DNA of 64,000 bases, from NCBI RefSeq assembly GCF_029227915.1, contig NC_079879.1, forward strand, positions 8,246,001-8,310,000, written 5' to 3'. The stretch comes from Hydractinia symbiolongicarpus (lineage: Eukaryota; Cnidaria; Hydrozoa; Anthoathecata; Hydractiniidae). The position numbers were made by a program, and so were the translations under genes. Under the pieces are notes generated by a model that was not told where the DNA came from, ran no database searches, and saw only the letters and a list, made by a program, of their open reading frames with translations. Positions 1 through 10,700 of this stretch are shown piece by piece; position 1 is the stretch's first letter, and each line of letters opens with the position of its first letter.

Positions 1-450
1 ATTTGCACGTTTTGGGTGTTTCGGGTAACAATTTACGTTATGGATTCTTAAAAATGGGTTAGTGAACACCTGAAAGGTCGCAAATATTGTAGTTTGTTGT
101 TGTTGTGTATTTATCATTGTTTTTACAAAATAAGCATTATTTGTTAGCATTCTTATGGATTACGTTTTTTAACAATCCTTGTCATTGAAATTTTCTTTAA
201 AACGCGATGTCAATATATAGGCAAACTTTCCTGGGTTTCTTCGCTTTGCCTCATATAAACGTAAAAAAATATCAGTCCTCCAAACTAAGCCAGCTCACAA
301 TAAAAGTTGCTTATTTTGTCTCGAGTTAAGAAACTTAGTTCTATAATGGAGGAAAAAAAGTAAGAAACCTGTGTTGTTCAATTTCTCTGTAGTTTTAATT
401 TAATATCACTCAGGCTAAAAAATATTTTAGTCATAAAAAATAACAACAAC

Positions 451-675
451 ATGGCAGGTAGGATTTTTGGATTTATGGAGCAGTTTACAGTGCAGCCAAG
501 TCGTGTGAAAGAATTTCAAAAGTTTTATCAATCAGGACCACTTCCTGTGCATTTAAAAGGTCGTGTAGATATCAGCGTGTATCGAACTATCATGTGGGGA
601 TCTACACTTGGTGTTGCATTTAGTTTTATAATGTTGTCCCGAATGGCTCTTGGTCAACTGAAGCGAGAAAAATGA
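451..675 (+). CDS. COX7A: Cytochrome c oxidase subunit 7A (COX7A-like)
   Basis: A 74-residue protein in a single open frame. COX7A is a nuclear-encoded, single-pass subunit of mitochondrial complex IV in the inner membrane, and related proteins help assemble respiratory supercomplexes. Seen here: the hallmark stretch LPVHLKG at about residues 31-37, then a YRT motif and one hydrophobic membrane span (about 47-64), ending in a short basic tail. This matches the order and length of mature COX7A. There is only a short N-terminal lead before the family core, so a classical long presequence is not obvious. The start is the only ATG compatible with this length, and it follows an AAC-rich, purine-rich leader. 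It is the only confident plus-strand gene in the window. A 5' UTR intron upstream is possible but cannot be proven from the sequence. An AATAAA lies about 10 bases after the stop. Confidence 0.8.
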   Translation: MAGRIFGFMEQFTVQPSRVKEFQKFYQSGPLPVHLKGRVDISVYRTIMWGSTLGVAFSFIMLSRMALGQLKREK

Positions 676-1749
676 ATTCCTTAGAATAAACTTATCTGTT
701 AGCTGTTCTTGAGTTCCATATGTATATATTTCTTTTTATTGGAAAATATATACATAGTGTATAAATATGTTTGGTGATTGTGCTACTTCTTGTTTTTGAT
801 TATAGTACATTGGAATGTGTAACGGAAAAAGCGAGTGTAGGTTATTGAAATTTATTGTATATAAAGTAAAAAAATATTACATTTTTGATTTTTGTAATAA
901 TCGGCGACTTCTTCTCAAAGTCTCGATATCTCTGTTGCATGTCAACCTAGCATGTCTAAAGAAATATTTCACGTGTATGTGCGTTCTACAATACTAAATA
1001 CAAGAGGAAGGTCAGCAGGTATAAAAAATAGAACATAAGGAAACTAACCCAGTGAATGAATTTTTGTGCATGAAGGTTTTCATCTTTGCATAATTTTTTT
1101 TTGCATTTTTTACGATTAACATGAAAAATCAAAACCTCTTATAAGGACACCAATGAAAAATTAATCCATGCGAAATTTATAAATTTGACTTTTTAAGTGT
1201 AAATGCACAAATTAGAAAGCCTGCTTAAACAAGTCTTCTCTAAGTGACGAAGTTTTTTGAAGATGACGATAATATGGGCTGAAATCTGAGAAAGATTCAT
1301 AAAATTAGGAAACACCAAATCACCGCTCCTGCGTGACAAAAATTTGGGGTGACGGAAAATTTAGTCCCATAAAATATTTTCATATGTACTTTGACTGACA
1401 GATGATAATGAAAAAATAAAAAGATATTAAAAAGATATTTTCTTAAATCATCCGAGCCGCGAAATTAATTTTATACAAAAAAGTCTAAGGAAGGCAAAGA
1501 AGGAAAATTAAGTTCGTTTTACTCCATGCACATTGAGTAGCAATTTTTTAAAATTTTAATTTTTAGGGTGTTTGTTCAAATTTGGCATTGTTTATAAAAC
1601 AAAATGGCTCTCATCTGCGAAATTGAGTCCACTCGATATTTTAAGAAAAGTTGCAAGTGTACAATGCTATGAGAAATTTAGGTGCGCGAAATTTTTCCAT
1701 GCGGGTATAATGCTGATCAACTGAGAAACCCTGTGTAAACAAGCAAACG
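676..1749. other. Intergenic region between COX7A and DBF4 3' ends
   Basis: AT-rich spacer between two convergent genes. It holds the 3' UTRs of COX7A and DBF4. The short open frames in it resemble no known protein and lack splice context, so no gene is seen. Confidence 0.6.
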
Positions 1750-4079
1750 CTACCTGTTCTGAGTGACGTTCTTTCGTTTGACATCACCTCTGTGACGTGG
1801 TGCACGCTTCAATTTTAACGTCAAATCGTCAACTTGCATACATGAATAGTTGTCAAGCGTTGCTGTGTCGGGAGGTTCAAATGAAACTTGTCTTCTTGTT
1901 GGGATTTTCTTAACTGTGTAGCCATTTGTTGGACTGCAAGAAAGAAGATATTAATCTGTTATTTTTTTTTTTTTAAATAACATTAACCTCTTTATCTTTT
2001 TATTTTTTTAGCAGAGTAACTCAGATTTTGAAACCTCGTTCCCAGATCCTGTAGCGTTTTTTAATGCAAAGCAAAGATAAAACTTTAAAAAACGATACAG
2101 AACTTGGCATCGAGGTTGTTGACTTTGTTGCTTAGGAGGATAGAAATTTCTATCCTCTGGGGTTACACAGGATATAAAGCGTTGTAAAATAAAGTATACT
2201 TAAAGTATACTTTTTTTAAAAAAAGGTATACTATAAAACTGATAGCGCCTATGTCAAATTTACTTTTAAAAAAAAATTCTGCAGAAGAGAGTGTACCTAA
2301 ATCTAACTTGCAATGGCGTGATTGTTTTTGCTGTGCTGTTTGACGATAAATTTTTCCGGTGAATCTGTCTCGGGGATTTTCTCTTCTGTTGAGAAGATTT
2401 CTTTTTGTTTCTCAGGTCATATATCAACGAATCAAATTTCCCTCCTCGGGCTATCATTTCATCCAGCCTTTGAAAATGTTCAGACGTGATCATGCTTTGA
2501 TGTTTTCTCCCTTTCAAATGTTGTCCACGATGTGTGTACTGCACGTTGCAGAGTTCACAGTATCCTTTCTTCGAAGTTGAGCTGGGACGTTTTGAAAAGT
2601 TTTGAAGAACGGCAGATGACGTCACCGGTGGAATGACAAGATTGTAGATTTCATCATATGGGGATTGATCGAATCTTGTCATTAGATTGACGCGGGGAAA
2701 TTGTTTTAATTCCGTGTGTACTGGTTGGTATGATCTGCAAAGCACAAGATTTTTTTAGACTACCTCTAAATTAAATGAAAACACGATTTTTTATATTTAC
2801 GATATAAAAGATATAAATACCTTGAATGATCTTCGATTTTCAAGAAGGGAGATTTCAAGGGTTGGGATGCAATCTTTGTTTTTGATTCTTGTGTTTGTTC
2901 ACATGTCGACTCAACTTCCTTCAGCCATCTTAATGCTTTCCCCAAACTTTGGATGCTCAGACCCAAGTCCCGAGCACGTTGTTGAACGCTTCGCGAAGGA
3001 GTCCCTTGTTTTGAAGGTACCTTCTCCAACATTTTCTGTGATCGTGTAACAATCTAACATGAATATTAAAATGACAGCAAGCTTCTTTTCGTTACCAAAC
3101 TCTACAGTTCAGGGAATTTCCCTACTTATACCAGTTCGTTAATTGATGTCTCGTTGTAGACTGTGAATTGACAAAAGCATTGGTAATTTCACTTTCTATT
3201 TTTTCGATTCAAAAGATTCAATTTCCAACTAATTAATTCAAAATATTTTAGAAGAAAAGTAAATCAATTATCTGCATAAATGTTTTCGGTAACCGGACCT
3301 TACATAAAAATTATGTAAGGTTGATAGGTGTTTTTTTTTCCAAATATGTTTGACAGTTTTTTACTTTATGGATATTAATATTCACCTTATTCGCATTTCG
3401 TGGTGATCTTCTGGTCTGCGCAGTGACTTGTGATGATTGATTTGTGATGAAATATGTTACTTCTTTCGATAGAAAGGTCTCGATCGTCTAGACGTAAAAC
3501 GCTGTAAAGCAAAATTTATCCCAGCCTTTCCTATTATTAACTTTTTGTGTTTAGGATTTTCAAGGCCATCGGTATTCGGGGACTGGAGAGTTACCATGCC
3601 CAATAACACTTTTTCACCCGTTAATTTTTTTAGAAATCAGGTATTACTCTGTACTCTTAATTTAAAATCGATAGTTTAATGATCTAAGCAGTAGAAACAA
3701 ACACTTTTGTTCTCAGGCATTTTTGCTATGTCGATATAAGAGACAAAAAAGTTTCGTCGAGGATATCAAACTGTTTTTTACGCTTTTATGTTACATATCT
3801 CGGGGAAACCTACAGCTCCAAGCGATGTCAACCTTTCTTCCAACTCTTTGATATGTTTGTAACCTTTTACATCAAGGTAGAAATTGTTTCCAGAAAGTGG
3901 CTTTTTTCGTCGTCGTTGCGTGACTAAAACCAATTTTTAGAATTTTTAGAACATTAGACAATTAAAACTACAACAGATGTTTTTTTCCCACCATTACCAA
4001 AGACAGCGACATCAAATTCCCCCTTAAAAACCATACCGCAGCTTAACAAAAGAAGCGAATGCTAACCTTTTGGTTTCAT
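1750..4079 (-). CDS. DBF4: DBF4, regulatory subunit of Cdc7 kinase (DDK)
   Basis: DBF4 binds and activates Cdc7, which phosphorylates MCM helicase at replication origins in the nucleus. Six exons on the minus strand: 4067-4079, 3814-3923, 3386-3487, 2821-3053, 2297-2734 and 1750-1933. Together they are 1080 nt, giving 359 aa and a stop, with every junction in phase. All three family signatures are present. Motif N, a BRCT-like region, covers residues about 12-125 and includes FYLDV and FLSKEVTYFIT. Motif M, which contacts Cdc7, is SPFLKIEDHSR at about 142-153. Motif C is the DBF4-type zinc finger with C212, C215, H225 and H231 (GYCELC and QHLKGRKH). The first coding exon is only 13 nt (M-K-P-K), which makes this start a splice-based inference. 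The protein is much shorter than human DBF4 because the C-terminal tail after the zinc finger is short. Confidence 0.92.
2032..2119. repeat. Short inverted-repeat element in DBF4 last intron
   Basis: It begins AACCTCGTTCCCAG and ends with the near-complement GGCATCGAGGTTG, about 88 bp in all. These ends belong to a dispersed family with CCTCG-N-N-CCCAGG ends that recurs in this window near 26.3, 26.6, 28.4, 30.6 and 57.1 kb. Confidence 0.55.
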
Positions 4080-4143
4080 ATTTAACCTGATGTTGTCCTG
4101 TTGTCCATCCAAGGTAATAAGCTGATGGTAAATCTCACATATT

Positions 4144-4193
4144 TGACGTAATATTTTGTGACGTAATATATTGTGACGTAGTACGTGACGTCA
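4144..4193. promoter_or_regulatory. Array of four TGACGT (CRE/ATF-like) motifs upstream of DBF4
   Basis: TGACGT occurs at 4144, 4159, 4174 and 4186. The last copy is a full palindromic TGACGTCA. Spacing is 15, 15 and 12 bases, and the array lies 65-115 bp upstream of the proposed DBF4 ATG. TGACGTCA is the classical CREB/ATF binding site. That this array is the DBF4 promoter is inference. It also lies within the 675 bp separating DBF4 from the PAN2 stop codon. Confidence 0.55.
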
Positions 4194-4753
4194 AAGCAAA
4201 TCATTGATAATCACTGTACACATGTTATTTATATACTTCTTCTCATATAAATAATTCTTATACACAAATCTAAGTGTTATAAAAGCTTCATATTCTGTTA
4301 CAATTTCTTATGTTGAGTTACACAATTTTTCTTTATAAGAACGTCTAAATTTCCGAAAACATGCGGTCAGATTTACCTATAGCGGTGACGATTTAATAGG
4401 ACTACCAGAAATAGATCGCGTTAAAGGTATCGACAACGAAAGAAAGAAATTGTTCTGAATAATAGTTTCTTAGTAATTCTATATTCACATTACTTTCTTA
4501 AGCTTGAAGAATTCACGCTGAACATATTAAGATGTTTTTTATATTTGGAAATTCCCGCACTCAACCGTACACGTTAAGTTAGGTTCTTATAAGAAACAAG
4601 GTCTGCACATTTCCGTAGTTGGACTACATAAAATCTTTGAATGGCAACGTTTGTGTCGAAAGTCTAAACAAGACATTGTATGTTTCTTTACTATGCTTAT
4701 AATGTTCTTTATTTTACGCATTTTAGGCATCTCTCGAAGATAGAAACAGTAGC

Positions 4754-7700
4754 CTAATCAGGAACCTGCCAATTATACTGTCTTCCAGTGTCGTATAATA
4801 TTTCCAATTCTTCTTCCAGAACGTACTCTCCAGCTCGCAAAAGTTCGCGATATTTTTCGTACAATTTTAAGGCTGTGTGTGCATCTTCTGCGCTATCGTG
4901 TGTGTCCGCTTGAATTTTAATATCTATAAAAGGATAGACATGCTAAAAGACAACATTAAATAAAAGGCTTCTAAAAGTGGCTCACCCCTAATAACCTACA
5001 AGAAGGCAGTTTGACCTATAAAAGTATAATCAAACTATATTTGTAAATTAACAACCATGCGGGAGAGAGTAATCAGAGGCAATGGAGGAAAGTAATACTA
5101 GAGACAAAAAGCTTTTGCCGCCAATTAGTGTTTGTTTTAATTTACACTTGACTTTCACATTTTTGACTTTTAGATTTTTTTTTATAGCACGAAAAACATA
5201 ACAATTACCACTTACTCAAAAAATGCCAAGCCAAAAATTTCAAGGAAACGTAACGTTGTTTTGGAAGATGGAATAAATCCACAGTGTCGATAACTTGATC
5301 ACGTGGTATCTGAAACAAAAAGGGGGTAAATAATAAAAAAGTTAGCTGGACAGGCGAAGAATAAAAAGGTGCAAAACACAAATTGTTAGAATGGAAAATT
5401 TAAGATATTTTAAAGTGTTTACTCTACATTTGGCGGACTGAACACTTAATAATCAAATGATGTTAAAATATTGTACCACTAGGTTGATAACACGAAAATC
5501 TTTTTTTAAGCCGTGACCGATAAAGATCACTTTGGCTTGGATGAGATATCGCAACTTCTGATAGGATGTCTTTAACGTGGTAAGATGTTTAGATGAGCGA
5601 TTGACATCCAAATCACCTGGCTTGATACCCGAAAATTTGGTTAAGTAATCCACAACCTAAAAATGATATTCTAATCATAATGAATGCTAGAGAATGAATA
5701 GAATTTAAAGAGTATTGTTAGAGGTGGTAGTGGTGTTAAGAAAAGAACTATAGCAGAACCCTGATAACTCGAATTCCCCATAACTCGATATTCCAGTAAC
5801 TCGAACTGTTTTCTCGGTCCCGTGGAGGTTCCAGATATAGAGAATATACTGTCGTTTTGTAACCCGTAGCACATTTTACTGACAGGATAGTTTAATACAT
5901 AAAAGCAATATTTTTTACTGCGCAAAAAAATGAACTCAACTTGCGCACTCAATGAGAAAAAATAAATCGCGCAGACAACTTTTTCTCGTCTAGTTCCTTT
6001 TATACGCTTTATTTATAGCGATATATTGATATCCGTAAGGCTGCTTCATTCATTCCAGCACCAACAACAATAGCAATAAAGTTCGTTTTGGCGCGCCATT
6101 TAAATTCGCGCATTACCTGTTCTGATGTGGATATGTAGTCATCAATAAAGGGTACTCCTTGCAATGGTCCCCACCTAAATTTACACAGTAAAATATGAGC
6201 ATGCTTAGCAAAAACACTTCGAGACCCTTGGGACGGGTGGATGGGGGTGGGGACAATGATCTGCTCGAAAGACCACCGATGGCAAAATGGTGTTTACATC
6301 AGCCAAAAATGACTCAATCCCTCTCCAGTTGCAATGATCATGGACTGATCGAAAAATCTCAAAGGCATTAAAATTTCTCACGTATTCCTTGTTAAAGCAA
6401 TCCTAGCTCACCCTCGTACTACCGTTATTCTTGCAACACTCATCTGGCTTGGTCGTAGCGTTGATAACGTTCCGTCTCCTCTCATTTCAGACTCTTCCTA
6501 AAACACAACGAGGTTTGTGCGAACAAGTCAGATAATCGTGTTACTCAACAAAAAGTGAAATATTTGTCAACGTCTACATACTTGGTTTAAGGTAACAAAC
6601 TCAGCATCAACTCCAACAACGTCCCCTTCTTGTAAGACTTCAGAAGAATTGAGTGGAGTAAAATTACGTGAGAACCGTAATTGTTTCATGGCGAGTGATT
6701 TATCAGAATACAAAATGTTCGAACTGATCTGCGGCGAGACTAAACACAAAACAAAGGATTGTAGATGAGTTCAAAATCTACTGGAACACATGTACTTTTA
6801 TAAGAAAACAGTGATAAGAAACTGAGTACTAAAGGTTCAAATTTGTATTAATCTAAACCTCGTTTCAAAAACCTTAATTTCTATGTAGCCCAAATGTATC
6901 AATGTCGAACGTCAGATTCCCATTACCAGGATTTTTAGAAAGTGAAAAACAAAAGCAATTTCAACTGACGTTTCATTTAGTGGAAAAAAAATGAGAAAGG
7001 TGAACACGACCGATCATGTATATTCGGCAAGTGCATAGAGAAGAGAATCATCACAGCTACTAATAAATTCTTAGTTTATTGTTACATAAGCAGTCGATAG
7101 ATGAATGCTTCAACCGTTTCTCCCAAGCAACTTGAAGTGTTCAGAGAGCTAAGAGATTAAGGTTTATAACAGATGAAGTTTTGTTATGCTAAATTTTTTA
7201 GGTTAGAAATTCCCGCGTACATAAAACGAAGTTTGTCCAAGAGAGCAATAAAATGAAACTTAAAGAGCTTTGTTTCTTGTATGATTGAGTTGGGTGAAAT
7301 GTCAGGGTTGTTTGAAAAATAGAATTTTTTATTGCTTTCATTAGGTAGTCAAACAAGTGTTGTTTCTTTTCGACAACGCTGTAACAAGAAACAGCTAACT
7401 TTTCCAAATTGCTTAGAGAATATTTAAAACCTACTGTTAAGATCGTAAACATTGTTGATGTCCCTTCTCGCGTACACAAGTACACACGGAACTTTCCAAT
7501 CCATGTTGAATGATAATGCGTCGTGCTGAAACAGCAAAAACATATGTTGAGCATAAATCTTTGCCACATTGTATGATAATCACAAGATATCTATTTCGAA
7601 TTTTACTTCAATAAGGAGTTTTAAACCTTTTTAAACCTCCTTGAGTTCATCAAGACTTTCGGATGCTTATTAAAAAATGGCACGCGCTATTTTTGGACCG

Positions 7701-10700
7701 ATTTCTTATTTTCTGAGGCATAAGCTTTCACATAACGAAACTCACCGGCCTTCATTTAGCAGATTAAAAAAAATCACTCACTCAAGTATAAGGACTAGTA
7801 AGAGTATGTACTTTGGTATACTAAAATATAACTAAAAAGGGCAAGTCAAATAACTTATGAAATTTATACCTCGGAAACTGGAGTGATTGCGAAATCATTA
7901 AAGACATACCACTGCTCCTTTTCTTCTGCCTAAAAAATAATCAGATTTCAACAAACGTTTTTTTTTGATTGATCAAGCGTGTGCCTCCGTGGAAGTAAAA
8001 CGAATCGATCGACCGATCAACCAGACAGGCAAATAAACAAACAAAAACAAAACAATTATACTTCTTTTCTCGTGTGATAGTCCTTTCCGACATGAGCGTG
8101 CAATACAAGAGTTGAGCCGAACGTTGGATCGCGAATATGACAAACATTTGATGCTAATGTGTACACAACACCATCTAGCTCATCGTGCTCGTCATCCTGA
8201 ATTTAGACAATAATGTAACTGTAATATACGAAAACAAAACTGTTACGAGTCACAGAAAATGAACAGATTTTAACTCGATTTCACAAATAGAAAAACAACA
8301 CTTGCAGAAGTGATGGTAATATTAAACTCGCGGCAGTTAAAAGATTTTAGAGCTTGTATATCTTAAAATTTAAATAATCTTATATACTAGAGCAGTACTG
8401 AAAAAAAAATCATTTTGTTTACTGCCTTTTTCGAAATTGCACAAATATTCGTTTACACTCACAGGAATGTGGTCAGTGATTTCCACTTCTTCTGTTTCTT
8501 TGTTGTGTTTCACTAAAATCATCGCTGGCAGCCATGTTGGAGTGTTCAAGTTGAAACTGCCATCCAAATCTGCTGTTGGTGTTCTGCACGAAAAAATTGA
8601 GAATAAAAATGTAAACATAAAAATAAATAAATCATCTTCTCATCGCTACTAACACGCCATTATTATGTGAAGGTAAGAGGTATATAAAACCGAACGAATT
8701 TTACTGCTGAATGTAGCTAACAATTTCACGTTAATTTTATAAAAAATCCGTGGATAAATTAGTATGAAGAGGCCCATGATCAAATCCTGTAATTGTTGTA
8801 AAAAAATCTAACCTAATTTGCTTTTTGTTGTTGTTTTCAAAACAAAACAAAAAACTACGGTGTCATTAGTGTTGTCTTGCATTTTGCATTTTAAAACAGT
8901 GTAATAAATGTGTGATATTTTTTTTAAAAAAAATCACCTTTACGCAATAAAAATGCCTGTAAAGGCTGCAACACCTCGAATAATACTATTGTTTTCATCT
9001 ACAAAATTAAATCAAACTGGCGCGAAAATTTCCAAGAGTATAGTAAGTAAATAAATAAATAATGCAAAATGAAAAGAAGAAACGTACTTGACAGGTTCTC
9101 CGTCACGCCCAGGGTGAACAAATTTACACCCTTGTCGACTACAAAATTTTCCATAACGACAAACCTTTGGTGGAGACGAATGAACAGTAATTTTGGATTG
9201 AGGGGGGTTTAATGGGCGCAGAAGCTGTAAAGAAAACATAATGACGTCAGCAAAAACGTAGCAGCAAAATTAAACGGGTACCTTGAGTAACCATGTCAAC
9301 AATAGAGAAGCGTTAAACTGATTCACTAAGGCATTAATAACATTAAACAAGTTGATCGAATTAACAATAACATTAAACTGGTACATCGAGTCAACGACAG
9401 AATTAACGTCTTACCTCTTGCTGCTTCTTCCAAAATTCAACATCTTTTGGATGTTCAATATGACAGTTCAAATTAATTACATCAGGAAGAGAGTGGATTT
9501 TGCGGACTTGTTTCTAGAAAAATTTCCTTTATATCATTAGTCAGTTCGATTAGATACTTAAGCACAACCGTTATTTCACAAGATGTGGTAACAGCTAAGT
9601 TACCACAAACGATAAGTAGAAACATACATTGCTCTGCTTAACTCGAAATTAGAACAACTCGAAGTGTAAGTTCTTATGAAATATTGGGATAACTCGAACA
9701 TTCGTTATAGGTTTTTTCAATTCTGAAGAGATTCGAGTTACACCAGTATATATACTTATCTGACGATGTAAGAGTTTTTACTTACGAAATGCTTTGTATT
9801 ATCATTTGTACATATTTAAATGTTCTTATCTTAACAAAATATATTTCTCTTCATCGGCAACAACTTGAAAATCTTTTGTACGTGTAACAAAATTAAAATG
9901 TTTTGTTATCATGCAAGAAAATATATTAATATAACTTTTTTTTTTACTATAAGGCTTACTTAAAAAATACATCTTTAGCAATTCATTAAGAATCATAGTA
10001 GGTAGTAGTAGTGATTTATATGCTGCATGGTTAGCCTCAAAAATTTCGAGGGTTACGCCCTATCAATTGTTTCCAGGAGGAATTTCAAAGACGGTTTTAA
10101 AGTGTTTAAAGCTCCAATTTGAGCTATTAAAGTCGTTTTAAAACTTCTGTCCAATCAGACAACGGCCTTATGTGGGAATCGCACTCACGACCTCTTGGAC
10201 ATAAGTCGAACGCTTTACCAATCTTAATAACACAAATGTTGAAAATTTTAAATTTATTGTTGCAACATCAGAACAACAAGTTACGAAAATTAAAAACAGA
10301 TGTTAAATTAAAAAAAATATTGACAAGTTTAAATATAATCACAATTTTGTGTCAAACACATCGGGGATAACAAAGACAATATCTTTCTCCTTTTCTTTGT
10401 TTGAAATGTCTGATTTGGAGTCATTGTTTGCTCGAATGTAACTATAAAATGTTTCCTGGAAAGCACTGTGACGAAACGAATACACAATAGGATTTATCGC
10501 GAACTGCAAAAACACGCACGTACACGCGACTTTACCAAGCGTCACTGGTGTCTCTAAAGGAGAAATGCCAACTATCGCATAAACAGCAAATGGAGTCCAA
10601 CACAAAGCAAATATTCCAACAATCATTATGACAGTTTTTATAAGTTTTTTATCGCATGTTCCATGGGATAGCGAAGTTACACTCAATCTACCAATCCTTT

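Noticed and set aside
5747-5830. AACTCGAA-type repeats here and near 9630-9740
   Set aside because: They resemble pogo/Tigger MITE words, but paired ends and a target duplication could not be defined.
10160-10235. Functional tRNA gene on the minus strand
   Set aside because: Box-like words are present, but acceptor and anticodon stems do not pair.
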